Of a stretch of DNA of 64,000 nt, positions 30,807-40,055 are shown in pieces. This DNA is from Sulfuricurvum sp. (GTDB taxonomy: Bacteria > Campylobacterota > Campylobacteria > Campylobacterales > Sulfurimonadaceae). Each line of letters opens with the position of its first letter. Position 1 is the stretch's first letter. The notes beneath the pieces are model-generated. The model searched no databases and was not told the origin of the DNA. It saw only the letters and a program-made list of their open reading frames with translations. The position numbers and the translations under genes are program-made. The stretch lies in contig NZ_JAQTUH010000002.1 of assembly GCF_028710345.1 (NCBI RefSeq), positions 124,001-188,000 of the forward strand, written 5' to 3'.

Positions 30807-31499
30807 ATGAAAATAGCAATTATGGGGGCAATGCGTGAAGAAATCGACCCGATTTTAGCCACTGTCGGAGAATACTCTACCACGGAATATGCCGGAAATA
30901 TTTTTTACGAGTGTAGCTATGCGGGGCATGAGTGTGTTATCGCCTATTCAAAAATCGGTAAAGTCTTTTCAGCAATTACCGCATCGGTGATGATAGAGCG
31001 TTTCGGTGCAACCCATCTCCTTTTTAGCGGTGTTGCAGGAGGTATCTCTAAAGAGCTTAAAATCGGTGATTTGATTATGGCAAGTGAATTGTGCCAGCAT
31101 GATGTCGATATCGTTGCATTCGGTCATCCGTATGGGTTTATCCCTGAGGGTTCTGTAATGATTGAAACCGATGGCAACCTTCGCTCTCTCGCTTCCGAAG
31201 TTGCGGTTGATATGGGGATAGAGCTTTATGAGGGGATTATCGCGACTGGGGATCAGTTTGTAGCTTCCAGTGAACGTAAAGAGTGGATAGCAAAAACGTT
31301 TAATGCTGATGCGTTAGAGATGGAAGGTGCGAGTGTGGCGTGCGTATGTCATAACTTCGGTATCCCATTTTTTGTTTTACGGGCGATTAGCGACAGTGCT
31401 GATGGCTCAGCCGATATCGATTTCGATACTTTCCTGCAAAGTTCTGCTCAAGTGAGTGCTACATTTATTTTAGAGATGGTAAAACGTCTTGGCGATTAA
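30807..31499 (+). CDS. mtnN: 5'-methylthioadenosine/S-adenosylhomocysteine nucleosidase (MTAN family)
   Basis: 231 residues. MKIAIMGAMREEIDPIL is the family N-terminus. SGVAGG, catalytic region DALEMEGASVACVC and RAISDSAD are all present. In Campylobacterota this enzyme also cleaves 6-amino-6-deoxyfutalosine in menaquinone synthesis (family knowledge). The ORF can be extended 9 codons upstream, but the ATG at 30807 is chosen because AAGGAATC precedes it. Overlaps the following gene by 11 bp. Confidence 0.96.
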   Translation: MKIAIMGAMREEIDPILATVGEYSTTEYAGNIFYECSYAGHECVIAYSKIGKVFSAITASVMIERFGATHLLFSGVAGGISKELKIGDLIMASELCQHDVDIVAFGHPYGFIPEGSVMIETDGNLRSLASEVAVDMGIELYEGIIATGDQFVASSERKEWIAKTFNADALEMEGASVACVCHNFGIPFFVLRAISDSADGSADIDFDTFLQSSAQVSATFILEMVKRLGD

Positions 31500-32247
31500 A
31501 ATTAGTCGTAAAATCATGCGGCGTATGGGCCAAACCAATGCAGCATTTAATCTCATCGAAGAGGGTGATAAAATCCTCGTCGGATTAAGTGGTGGTAAAG
31601 ATTCACTCACCATGATTCATGCCCTCAGAGAGCAGCAACGTCGTGCCCCTTTTAAATTTGAACTACTTGCCGTAACGGTAACCTATGGAATGGGAGAAGA
31701 TTTATCGGCACTCATAGAGCATTGTGCCCAACATGGGATTCCTCACCATGTGCATGAGACCAATACTTACGAGATAGCCGGTGATAAAATACGGGCTAAC
31801 TCCTCGTTTTGCAGTTTCTTTTCCCGTATGCGTCGTGGAGCACTCTACAGTGCCGCGTTAGAGCATGGGTGCAATAAAGTAGCCTTGGGTCACCATCTCG
31901 ATGATGCGGCAGAGAGCTTTTTTATGAATCTGATTTATAACGGTCATATGCGCTCACTTGCCCCCAAATACAAAGCGGGCAACGGGTTGATTGTGATTCG
32001 TCCGTTGATTCAGTTGCGTGAGCGTCAACTCAGTGCGTGTGCTCTCGATAATGAAATGCCGACTATCGGTGATGAAGCGTGCCCATCGATGCGTTTCGAT
32101 GTCAAAATGCCCCATGCTCGTGCCAGTATGAAAACAATGCTCTTTGAGATGGAGCAAAAATATCCCGATATCTTTGTCTCTATTAACTCTGCATTCGGTC
32201 ATATCAGTGACGATGCGTTTTTTGATCCTACGAGATTTTCGTTATAA
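31489..32247 (+). CDS. TtcA-like PP-loop tRNA-modifying protein with a missing cluster cysteine
   Basis: 252 residues of the TtcA/TilS PP-loop ATPase family. ATP-binding PP-loop GLSGGKDSLTM (about 33-43) and GHHLDDAAESFFMNLIYNG are conserved. TtcA holds a [4Fe-4S] cluster on a CxxC pair plus a later Cys. Here the pair reads Cys108-Ser-Phe-Phe111, so the second Cys is absent, while Cys198 (EACPS) matches the later one. Function may therefore differ from 2-thiocytidine synthesis at tRNA position 32. The start is TTG 31489, keeping a basic N-terminus (KISRKIMRRMG) that matches family layout. Convergent with mutY; the ends overlap by 20 bp. Confidence 0.85.
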   Translation: MAIKISRKIMRRMGQTNAAFNLIEEGDKILVGLSGGKDSLTMIHALREQQRRAPFKFELLAVTVTYGMGEDLSALIEHCAQHGIPHHVHETNTYEIAGDKIRANSSFCSFFSRMRRGALYSAALEHGCNKVALGHHLDDAAESFFMNLIYNGHMRSLAPKYKAGNGLIVIRPLIQLRERQLSACALDNEMPTIGDEACPSMRFDVKMPHARASMKTMLFEMEQKYPDIFVSINSAFGHISDDAFFDPTRFSL

Positions 32248-33181
32248 ATTCAACTACTTTATAATCAGCTCTGCTGAGTGATAGGGTGGTTATCTCTTCC
32301 AAACTAAACCAATCAAAAAATTCATCTTCAAACGGGTCACTACTGAGATATACCTTTGCGTCGAGTGTAAAGTGGCTGTAGTGTTGTGTAATTGAACCTA
32401 AAAAATCTCCTGTAACATTTTCCGATGTCTCATAAAAACCCCAAAGCCCTGATAAAAAACGGTTTGTTCGTTGTGTTAGGGCATATTGTTTATCTCGTTG
32501 ATAGATGATAATCGAGCGATACCGTATGGGTTTTGTTTGTTTGGTTTTAGGTTCAGGATAGAGGAGGGGGGTTGATTTCCCCTGGCAACTATTTTCCAAA
32601 GGGCAATTGTCGCATAACGGTTGTTTGTGAGTGCATACTAAACTCCCTAAATCCATCATCGCTTGATTGTATTCAAAAGGATGAGTACTATCAAAGAGCT
32701 GATAAGCATATTCCCACAGTTTTTTTTCATTCCGTTCTGAGAGGGCAAAATAGCGGTGCAGTATCCGTTTGACATTGGCATCGAGAATCGGTAACGGTTC
32801 GCGGTAAGCAAAAGCAGCTATTGCATGAGCAGTAGAGCGTCCGATACCACTAAGTTGCATCAAATCATGCGCGGTTGTTGGGAGTTTTCCATTGCATTGA
32901 CGTGCGGCATTGTGGAGATTGCGTGCACGGGTGTAGTAGCCAAGTCCTTCCCAAGCTTTTAAAATATCATCGATATCGGATTGGGCAACATCTTTATAAG
33001 TAGGGAATTTTTCCAAAAATTGGAAATAATATCGTTCTAGCACTGTTTTTACTTGCGTTTGTTGGAGCATTATTTCACTCAAATAAATATGGTAAGGATT
33101 ATCAGTTGTCCGCCATGGCAAATCGTGACGACCGTTTTGGTGATACCAAATCAAAAGAGATTGATGCGCTTCTTCATACAT
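32228..33181 (-). CDS. mutY: A/G-specific adenine DNA glycosylase
   Basis: 317 residues from the ATG at 33181, which removes 13 upstream residues of unlikely leader. Removes adenine mispaired with 8-oxoguanine. Catalytic Glu in SEIMLQQTQVKTV, helix-hairpin-helix LSGIGRSTAHAIAAFA, catalytic Asp in ILDANVKRIL, and iron-sulfur cluster ligands C-x6-C-x2-C-x5-C (CTHKQPLCDNCPLENSC). The C-terminal NUDIX-like domain is short, about 100 residues. Confidence 0.95.
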   Translation of the reverse strand: MYEEAHQSLLIWYHQNGRHDLPWRTTDNPYHIYLSEIMLQQTQVKTVLERYYFQFLEKFPTYKDVAQSDIDDILKAWEGLGYYTRARNLHNAARQCNGKLPTTAHDLMQLSGIGRSTAHAIAAFAYREPLPILDANVKRILHRYFALSERNEKKLWEYAYQLFDSTHPFEYNQAMMDLGSLVCTHKQPLCDNCPLENSCQGKSTPLLYPEPKTKQTKPIRYRSIIIYQRDKQYALTQRTNRFLSGLWGFYETSENVTGDFLGSITQHYSHFTLDAKVYLSSDPFEDEFFDWFSLEEITTLSLSRADYKVVEFITKIS

Positions 33182-33279
33182 AACGAAATTGTATCCTAAT
33201 ACGCAATATACAGATAGCATATTCAGAAGAGCTAATGTATAATATCCGATTAACTTTCATAAAGTGAGCACCCTGATTG

Positions 33280-35286
33280 ATGTCTAAACCTATAGTAAAG
33301 TTTATTTTGGCATTCCTAGTCGTTTCAAGCAGTTATCTTATGGCACATGATTTGCCTAATAAATGCAGTAGAGATTTAAATCCAAACGAGTTTACCATTC
33401 TAAGCTATCATGAAATTGCCGATAAAACGCAAACTCTCGATTCAACTTATGCAGTAAATCCAGTTCATTTTGAAGAACAGATGCGTTGGTTAATAGAGAA
33501 TGGATATCATTTTATTAATGTTGATGATATTCTAAATTATAGAAAACACGGTAAAGCATTACCATCAAAAGCAGTTCTAATTAGTTTTGATGATGGGTAT
33601 CATTCTGTGTATGTTAATGCGTATCCAATACTCAAAAAATATAAAATTCCTAGTGTCATTGCATTGGTTGGCAGTTGGTTACAAAAAGAAGATAAAGTGG
33701 ATTTTAGCGGGAATATTATTCCGCGCAGTGAGTTTTTGAGCCAAAAAGAGATTAAAGAGATGGTAGCCAGTGGCTTAGTAGAGGTTGCTAGCCATTCATA
33801 CGCAACGCATAAAGGGATAATGGGCAATCCTCAAGGTAATATGGAACCGGCAATACGAACCCGTCAATGGTTAAGTGATAAACAAGTGTACGAAGATGAA
33901 AAAACGTATGAAAAACGGATATACAACGATTTAGCAGAAAATAATAAGTTTTTAAAGAATTATACCGGAGAAAAGCCCCGTGTTATGGTTTGGCCGTATG
34001 GACATTATAACAAAGAGGTGCGACGCATTGCGGAGCGCTTAGGGATGAGTGTTGGATTAACTTTGGATGATGGAAGTAATACTGCGATTACACCGTTGTG
34101 GGGATTACGTCGTATCTTGGTTGAGGGTAAAATGACTCTTAAGGATTTAGAGGTAAATATGTTGGTTCGAAATGCCAATTATACCGATGATGCCAGAACG
34201 ACCAAAGCGGCTCATATAGATTTGGATTATATTTATGATCCCAATCCGATTCAACAAGAGAAAAATTTGGGTGATTTGCTTGAACGGATAAAAAGATTGG
34301 GTGTTAACACGATTTATTTGCAAGCGTTTGCCGATCCTGATGCTAACGGTGCGGCAGATTATGTCTATTTTCCGAATCGAAATATACCTATGCGCGCTGA
34401 TTTGTTTAATCGCGTTTCTTGGCAAATTGGAACCCGTACACAAGTGAAGCGTATTTATGCGTGGATGCCGATGATTGCATGGCAGTTGCCTCAAAAGAAT
34501 TCGGCGGTCAAAGATACTGTTGTGACAATGCAAGTCGATCCGACTCATCTAAATATGGGATATCCGAGATTGTCTCCATTTTCGCCAAAAGCACGAAAAG
34601 TGATTAAAGAGATTTATGAAGATTTAGCTAAATCCTCTTATATTGACGGGATATTATTTCATGATGATGTCACACTGTCTGATTTTGAAGATGATAGTGA
34701 CGCTGCCCACGCCCAATATAAAAAATGGGGATTATCGCAAACTGTTACAGCCATTCGAAATAACAAAAAACAGTTTCAAAAATGGACAAAACTCAAAACA
34801 GATTATTTGGACGCTTTTGCAATGGAACTCGCTCAGATTGTTAGAGACGAACAGCCTGGGTTAAAAACTGCACGAAATCTATATGCACAAGTTGCACTTA
34901 ATAAAGATGCACAAGAGTGGTATGCTCAAAGCTTACGTGAATCTATTAAGCATTACGATTACACCGCTATTATGGCAATGCCGTATATGGAACAAGCGAG
35001 TGATCCTAAAGAGTTTTATGAAAAAATAGTTCACAATATTAAGCAAGAAGAGTGTGGGATGGAGCGTACGGTAATGGAATTACAAACGGTCGATTGGAGA
35101 AAGGATAGTGAGCCTATCTCTTCTGATGAATTGAGCAAAACAATAGAGCATTTATACGATTTAGGTGTCCATCATATCGCGTATTATCCTGATAATTTGT
35201 ATAAAAACAATCCTGATGCCGATAGAATAAAAGAAGATTTTGCTAATAAACCGATGCGTATGCATCCGTTAATACCGAATAAGTAA
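33280..35286 (+). CDS. pgaB: Poly-beta-1,6-N-acetylglucosamine N-deacetylase PgaB
   Basis: 668 residues from ATG 33280 (a TTG one codon earlier is also open). Signal peptide (about 1-22, ending SSYLMA). The N-terminal polysaccharide deacetylase domain carries the metal and catalytic residues in ISFDDGYHS and the His-x4-His in ASHSYATH. The C-terminal glycoside-hydrolase-like domain (about 310-660) has YLQAFADPDANG and the acidic ILFHDDVTLSDFED. The protein partly deacetylates PNAG so that it can be exported to the biofilm matrix. First gene of pgaBCD. Confidence 0.95.
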   Translation: MSKPIVKFILAFLVVSSSYLMAHDLPNKCSRDLNPNEFTILSYHEIADKTQTLDSTYAVNPVHFEEQMRWLIENGYHFINVDDILNYRKHGKALPSKAVLISFDDGYHSVYVNAYPILKKYKIPSVIALVGSWLQKEDKVDFSGNIIPRSEFLSQKEIKEMVASGLVEVASHSYATHKGIMGNPQGNMEPAIRTRQWLSDKQVYEDEKTYEKRIYNDLAENNKFLKNYTGEKPRVMVWPYGHYNKEVRRIAERLGMSVGLTLDDGSNTAITPLWGLRRILVEGKMTLKDLEVNMLVRNANYTDDARTTKAAHIDLDYIYDPNPIQQEKNLGDLLERIKRLGVNTIYLQAFADPDANGAADYVYFPNRNIPMRADLFNRVSWQIGTRTQVKRIYAWMPMIAWQLPQKNSAVKDTVVTMQVDPTHLNMGYPRLSPFSPKARKVIKEIYEDLAKSSYIDGILFHDDVTLSDFEDDSDAAHAQYKKWGLSQTVTAIRNNKKQFQKWTKLKTDYLDAFAMELAQIVRDEQPGLKTARNLYAQVALNKDAQEWYAQSLRESIKHYDYTAIMAMPYMEQASDPKEFYEKIVHNIKQEECGMERTVMELQTVDWRKDSEPISSDELSKTIEHLYDLGVHHIAYYPDNLYKNNPDADRIKEDFANKPMRMHPLIPNK

Positions 35287-35298
35287 GCAAGGATCGTA

Positions 35299-36588
35299 AT
35301 GACTCTTACAATTTTTTTACATTTATTATGGCATACCGTTTTAGGGTTTGTATTTTATTATCCACTGTTTATGTCAAGTTTATGGATTGTAGGGGCAATC
35401 TTTTTTTATTTTAAAAATGAAAAACCTTTGCTCAAATACACAATACCTCCACTAAGAGATGATGAAAGTTGGCCGGGGGTAAGTATTTTGATCCCGTGTT
35501 ACAATGAAGGAGAAAACGCAGTTGAAACAATTACTTATGCCCTTAATGTAAAATATCCTGAATTTGAAGTTATTGCGATTAATGATGGTAGTAAAGATAA
35601 TACTTTAGAGATATTGTTAGAGTTGGCAAAAACTAATCCGAAATTGAAAGTGGTCAATTTAGCCGCCAATCAGGGGAAAGCGTTAGGACTTCAAGCAGGT
35701 GCACTGGTAGCGAAATATGAGTATTTAATAGGTATTGATGGCGATGCTTTGATAGATGAGTATTGTCTGTATTGGATGGTGAAACATTTTATCCGCTATC
35801 CTGAAGTTGCCGCCGTTACGGGAAATCCACGAATACGGAACCGTACTACATTATTAGGGAAGATTCAGGTAGGGGAATTCTCTTCAATCGTCGGTATGAT
35901 TAAACGTGCACAGCGTAGTTTTGGACGAATTTTTACCGTATCAGGAGTTATTACCGGTTTTAGAAAAGCAGCAGTTCACGAGGTGGGGTATTGGAGCCCC
36001 GATATGTTGACCGAAGATATCGATATTACGTGGAAGCTTCAAAGCAATGGTTGGGATGTTCGCTTTGAACCGCGTGCGCTTGTATGGATTTTGATGCCGG
36101 AGACATTGAGCGGATTATGGAAACAGCGATTGCGTTGGGCTATGGGTGGTGCTCAAGTAATGTTAAAAAACTTCAAAGTTTTGTTTATGCCAAGACAAAC
36201 ACATCTTTGGGGGCTGATGGTTGAACTCATGCTGAGTACATTATGGGCGTATAGTATGGTATTTATATTTGCCGTTTGGTTTTTAAGTTTATTTTTTTAT
36301 GTTGGATATTTAATGCCGGATCATTCCCCTATCTTACCGGATCAAACCAGTGTGATTCTCATCGGTGCATGTTTAGTTCAATTTGGTGTGAGTAAATGGT
36401 TGGACGGTCATTATGATAAAGGTTTAGGGAAAAATTATTTTTGGATGATTTGGTATCCGTTCGCCTATTGGCTCCTTAATTTATTTACCGCTGTAACCGC
36501 TCTTCCAAAAGTACTGTTTGGTAAAAAAGGTCGTGCGAGATGGGTCAGCCCTGATCGTGGTGCACATCAGCAGATTAAAAAGGGCTAA
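35299..36588 (+). CDS. pgaC: PNAG synthase, processive glycosyltransferase PgaC
   Basis: 429 residues, GT2 family. N-terminal membrane helices (about 8-38), the UDP-GlcNAc-using catalytic domain with ILIPCYNEGEN, DGDALID, TEDIDITWKLQ and the processive QRLRWAMGG motif, then three or so C-terminal membrane helices (about 310-420). Polymerises beta-1,6-GlcNAc. Twelve bp after pgaB. Confidence 0.96.
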   Translation: MTLTIFLHLLWHTVLGFVFYYPLFMSSLWIVGAIFFYFKNEKPLLKYTIPPLRDDESWPGVSILIPCYNEGENAVETITYALNVKYPEFEVIAINDGSKDNTLEILLELAKTNPKLKVVNLAANQGKALGLQAGALVAKYEYLIGIDGDALIDEYCLYWMVKHFIRYPEVAAVTGNPRIRNRTTLLGKIQVGEFSSIVGMIKRAQRSFGRIFTVSGVITGFRKAAVHEVGYWSPDMLTEDIDITWKLQSNGWDVRFEPRALVWILMPETLSGLWKQRLRWAMGGAQVMLKNFKVLFMPRQTHLWGLMVELMLSTLWAYSMVFIFAVWFLSLFFYVGYLMPDHSPILPDQTSVILIGACLVQFGVSKWLDGHYDKGLGKNYFWMIWYPFAYWLLNLFTAVTALPKVLFGKKGRARWVSPDRGAHQQIKKG

Positions 36589-36592
36589 GAGA

Positions 36593-37039
36593 ATGGAAAC
36601 ATTGATTATTAATAAACGCCGAGAACTACCTAAAGCTAAACGGATCATATGGGACATCATTACACTTTTACTTTGGGGCGGATTTATTTATTTATGGAAG
36701 CCGGTATTTCATATATTTTATCGTATTATTACATTAGGTGCCCCTGCGGAAGAGTTGGCCGATTGGATCTATGGTGAAATTCATAGTGTTACGTTTGAGC
36801 ATGCGCTCTATATGCTGATTGGAACACCTATTGTATTGTTTATACTCTCTAGGCTAAATCACCATCAAGCTCCAAGTGAACATTTGATTTATCATTCAAG
36901 TGATTATTCTGAGTATTTTAATCTAGACGATACAGAGTTGGAGCAGGGTGTAAATAGCCAATTGGTTACAGTATACCATGATGATCATGGGCATATTATC
37001 CATTTGTCGGCTGATATTCAAAAAAATAACGAAGGATAA
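36593..37039 (+). CDS. pgaD: PNAG biosynthesis accessory protein PgaD
   Basis: 148 residues from ATG 36593; a longer frame overlaps pgaC, but the gene start with AAGAGAATG just after the pgaC stop fits better. Two membrane helices (about 17-42 and 80-100; IIWDIITLLLWGGFIYLW, ALYMLIGTPIVLFILSRL), as in PgaD. In E. coli PgaC and PgaD together sense cyclic di-GMP. The acidic/His-rich C-terminal tail (about 110-148) is longer than the core. Confidence 0.88.
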   Translation: METLIINKRRELPKAKRIIWDIITLLLWGGFIYLWKPVFHIFYRIITLGAPAEELADWIYGEIHSVTFEHALYMLIGTPIVLFILSRLNHHQAPSEHLIYHSSDYSEYFNLDDTELEQGVNSQLVTVYHDDHGHIIHLSADIQKNNEG

Positions 37040-37203
37040 TGAGCACTTTGGTATTACCCGCCCTCATTGGCAGACCCAAAGTCTCATTGGAAAAGTATAA
37101 CAAATTTTATGTTCAAATAGTGATTAAATTTTAGTCATCTGTTATTTTTTAATATAATTAATAGATTATAGTGTATAAAAGTAATGGAGTAGGATGAAAA
37201 CTA

Positions 37204-37785
37204 ATGGTAAGTATAGGTGAAATATTCTCTGATTCGATTGAGATAAAAGGGTCAAAATTCATTTCGTTTTTGATACCGATGTCACAGTATGAAGTGCAGA
37301 TGGAATATTTACGTATGCATCATCCCAAAGCAGTCCATTTTGTCAGTGCATTTCGTTATCTAAATGAGTTTGATCAAATTGTGGAACACGCTGGTGATGA
37401 TGGTGAACCCAAAGGGACATCAGGAAAACCGACATTGAGTGTGTTGCAAGGACATGAGCTAATCAATGTGGCTATTATTACGGTACGCTATTTTGGCGGG
37501 ACGAAATTAGGACCCGGAGGATTGGTGAGAGCGTATGCGGAAGCGGCAAATGCAGCATATGCACAAGCACAGCTGTTGCCGTATGAAAAACTTTTTATCC
37601 AAAAAATTGAATGTAATTACTCCAATGTATCGATGGTCGAATATGAGTGTACCCAAAAAAATATTCGAATACTCTCTAAGGTATTTGGTGAGATAGGAGC
37701 TATTTTTGAGATTGAGGGGACGGAGTATGATTTAAATCAACTTATAGTTGTACTTGGAAGATGTATACGAAGGATTGATGTATGA
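37204..37785 (+). CDS. yigZ: YigZ/IMPACT family protein
   Basis: 193 residues of the UPF0029 family. N-terminal HAGDDGEPKGTSGKPTLSVLQ and the signature ITVRYFGGTKLGPGGLVRAYAEA are clear, then a ferredoxin-like C-terminal half. Linked to translation stress in eukaryotic homologues; bacterial role not established. A weak TATAAT-like box lies in TTAATATAATTAATAG about 50 bp upstream. A nine-codon frame (ATG at 37194) overlaps the start and could modulate initiation. Overlaps the next gene by 4 bp. Confidence 0.92.
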   Translation: MVSIGEIFSDSIEIKGSKFISFLIPMSQYEVQMEYLRMHHPKAVHFVSAFRYLNEFDQIVEHAGDDGEPKGTSGKPTLSVLQGHELINVAIITVRYFGGTKLGPGGLVRAYAEAANAAYAQAQLLPYEKLFIQKIECNYSNVSMVEYECTQKNIRILSKVFGEIGAIFEIEGTEYDLNQLIVVLGRCIRRIDV

Positions 37786-38417
37786 AGAAAGCTATTATCT
37801 ATAGAGTTGCACTCTATTCTATTGCGACTATCATCGCATTTGGGATTTATCACCGCTCACAAGTCCCTCTCGAAACCGATCAAGAGTATTGTGATCGAAC
37901 AGGACGTGTAAAAATTCATGACCGTTTTTTTAAATACGATGTTTATCAAAACAATGAGATGAAACCGATTGCGGATATGTTATCGAAAAATTGTAACGGT
38001 GATAATTATTGTGAAATCAATCACGCATATCAATATGTCGTGAAAATTCCTTATAAAGAGAGCAATGTAAGTCGTACTCCCTCCGATGTTATCAACCAAA
38101 ATGGTGGAGATTGTGACGAAAAATCTTTTTTATTAGCAACACTCTTGCTTGAAATGGATCAACAATCTATTTTTATTACGACAAAAGATCACGCTTATCT
38201 CGCAATACATTTAAAAAATGAAGAACAACTAAAAGGTCCACTCTCCTATTTTATGATTCATGACAAACGTTATTATGTTGCAGAAACAGCCACAAACCAA
38301 GGTTATATTGGTCAGTATAATAAGATAGAAGAACGAGAAATTGATGGTATTTATGATATTGTTGAAAAAAAGGAGATTCCTTTAGATCAAGTAGAATACC
38401 ATGTAAACAAAAGTTAA
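37782..38417 (+). CDS. Membrane-anchored transglutaminase-like protein
   Basis: 211 residues. One N-terminal membrane helix (about 5-24) and a periplasmic-looking domain. GGDCDEKSFLLATLL (Cys111) and DHAYLAIHL (His137) match the Cys-His pair of the transglutaminase/protease-like fold; a Glu in YYVAETA (about 172) is a candidate for the third residue. Extra cysteines (C37, C71, C77) may form disulfides. Co-transcribed with yigZ by position. Substrate unknown. Confidence 0.7.
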   Translation: MKKAIIYRVALYSIATIIAFGIYHRSQVPLETDQEYCDRTGRVKIHDRFFKYDVYQNNEMKPIADMLSKNCNGDNYCEINHAYQYVVKIPYKESNVSRTPSDVINQNGGDCDEKSFLLATLLLEMDQQSIFITTKDHAYLAIHLKNEEQLKGPLSYFMIHDKRYYVAETATNQGYIGQYNKIEEREIDGIYDIVEKKEIPLDQVEYHVNKS

Positions 38418-38449
38418 TTTAAGAGTACGATATGATTATAATGAAATTG

Positions 38450-39415
38450 TTACTCTTTACTCCACAATTTCTCATTAAGTTTCAACTCTTCTACCAACCC
38501 TATTGTATATCGTAGGGTATTGATATACTCCATGGCTTGTTTATAATCAAGTAATGAGGTAAATACCGCTGGTTCAAACAAATCTTTTCCCGCACCGATA
38601 CCAACATGAATATGATTATAGACAAACGAAATAAAAAGAGGATAGGAGATTTTTTTTTGAAATTCTACAATACGATTCATCATCGAATGGCTGAGAATAT
38701 AGCGTGCTTCAATAGGGTCATTGCCGTAAACCACAAACTTTTTTTCAAACTCAGGATCATCCAACTGTATCACTTTGTCGCGTGATATATTTAAAGATTG
38801 AAGCCATCCCCCTATGAGGTTTCCAAAAGTTTTTTCAGCAAGATCAGGGAGTAGTACGGTTCTACTTTTAAAATGCTTATTAAATTCAGCGACAAGGAAA
38901 AGACCTCGAAAGAGGGTATGCCATTGAGTTCGTCCTTTTGAATCACGAGTTTGATATTCTGCATGGACATCAGAAAATTCGATAGGTACACCATCGATAG
39001 ATCCTTTGACATAGTCGTTTCCTCTGTAACGATCAATAGAGTGGTTAAACAGTTGTGAACGCTCAAAAAGGGTTTGAGAAATCATCAAATCTGGATTATA
39101 AAGAAGATTCGAGTCGATTGCATTGATGAGAGGGGTAATCACTTTTTCTTTAAAATCTTTGGCATAGTTTTGAGTCATTGAGCGGTATATAATGGTTCCT
39201 ACAGCAATAAAACCGATAGCGATAGCGATTGACATAGGGTGAAGTAGTCCAAAGGTTTTAGTGCACCATATTGCCACTAGTCCAAATAGTGCTAGCCCCA
39301 TTCCCCCATACAATTTGAGACGGGAAGCAATTTCCTGTCGAGTTTTTTCAAGTTCATCTATCGAGGGATAGAGCTCTTTATAATAGTAGTCAGTGAGTTC
39401 AGAAAGGGTTTTCAT
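38450..39415 (-). CDS. DUF3137 membrane protein
   Basis: 321 residues. Two adjacent membrane helices (about 34-75, GMGLALFGLVAIWC, SIAIAIGFIAVGTIIY) followed by a soluble domain with GSIDGVPIEFSDVHAEYQTRDSKGRTQWHTLFRGLFLVAEF, typical of DUF3137. It lies 4 bp overlapped behind a LemA gene. LemA and DUF3137 are often neighbours, suggesting a membrane partner, but the role is unknown. Confidence 0.86.
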   Translation of the reverse strand: MKTLSELTDYYYKELYPSIDELEKTRQEIASRLKLYGGMGLALFGLVAIWCTKTFGLLHPMSIAIAIGFIAVGTIIYRSMTQNYAKDFKEKVITPLINAIDSNLLYNPDLMISQTLFERSQLFNHSIDRYRGNDYVKGSIDGVPIEFSDVHAEYQTRDSKGRTQWHTLFRGLFLVAEFNKHFKSRTVLLPDLAEKTFGNLIGGWLQSLNISRDKVIQLDDPEFEKKFVVYGNDPIEARYILSHSMMNRIVEFQKKISYPLFISFVYNHIHVGIGAGKDLFEPAVFTSLLDYKQAMEYINTLRYTIGLVEELKLNEKLWSKE

Positions 39416-39972
39416 GAACGATTAAATAAATCATGGACATTGACATTTTGACGCTCTGTAGTTGTAATTTCAAACAGTAATCGTCGTTGCAAATTCATCC
39501 ACCCGGCAACTATATTGGTCGGGAACATCTCGATGGCGTTATTGAGATCGGTAACCGATTGGTTATAAGCACGGCGAGCCGCTGAAATTTGTTCTTCGAT
39601 TTCGTTAAGCGTCCGCATTAAGTGCATAACGTTTTCATTGGCTTTAAGATCAGGATAGGCTTCCATCGCGATATTGATCGCACCGAGGGCAGAGGTGAGT
39701 TTGGCATCAAGAGCGATTTTTTGATCGTCACTAATCCCAGGTTTCATCGCCTGAGCACGGTATTCAGTCACTTTCTCTAACGTTGATTTTTCATGTTCCA
39801 TGTACCGTTCCACCGATGCGACAAGGTTAGGGATGAGATCATACCGTTTTTTAAGGACAGTATCGACTCCGGCAAAAATATTATCAACTTGATTTTTTTT
39901 GCCGATAAGGGAGTTGTATATTAAAATTGCGATTAACGCAACAACACCGAGAATACTTAAAAAAACAGTCAT
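39412..39972 (-). CDS. lemA: LemA family protein
   Basis: 186 residues. N-terminal membrane helix (about 3-20), then the LemA helical domain with YNSLIGKKNQVDNIFAGVDTVLKKRYDLIPNLVASVERYM (diagnostic part KKRYDLIPNLV), and the ISAARRAYNQSVTDLNNAIEMFPTN block. The C-terminus and the DUF3137 start overlap (ATGA). GGAAATTACATG-type leader. Confidence 0.93.
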   Translation of the reverse strand: MTVFLSILGVVALIAILIYNSLIGKKNQVDNIFAGVDTVLKKRYDLIPNLVASVERYMEHEKSTLEKVTEYRAQAMKPGISDDQKIALDAKLTSALGAINIAMEAYPDLKANENVMHLMRTLNEIEEQISAARRAYNQSVTDLNNAIEMFPTNIVAGWMNLQRRLLFEITTTERQNVNVHDLFNRS

Positions 39973-40055
39973 GTAATTTCCTTTGGAAGTAATTCTCTAT
40001 TTTAAGCGAAGTTTTCTAAAAAGAGGTTTATAGTTATCGTATTAGGAGGTGCATA

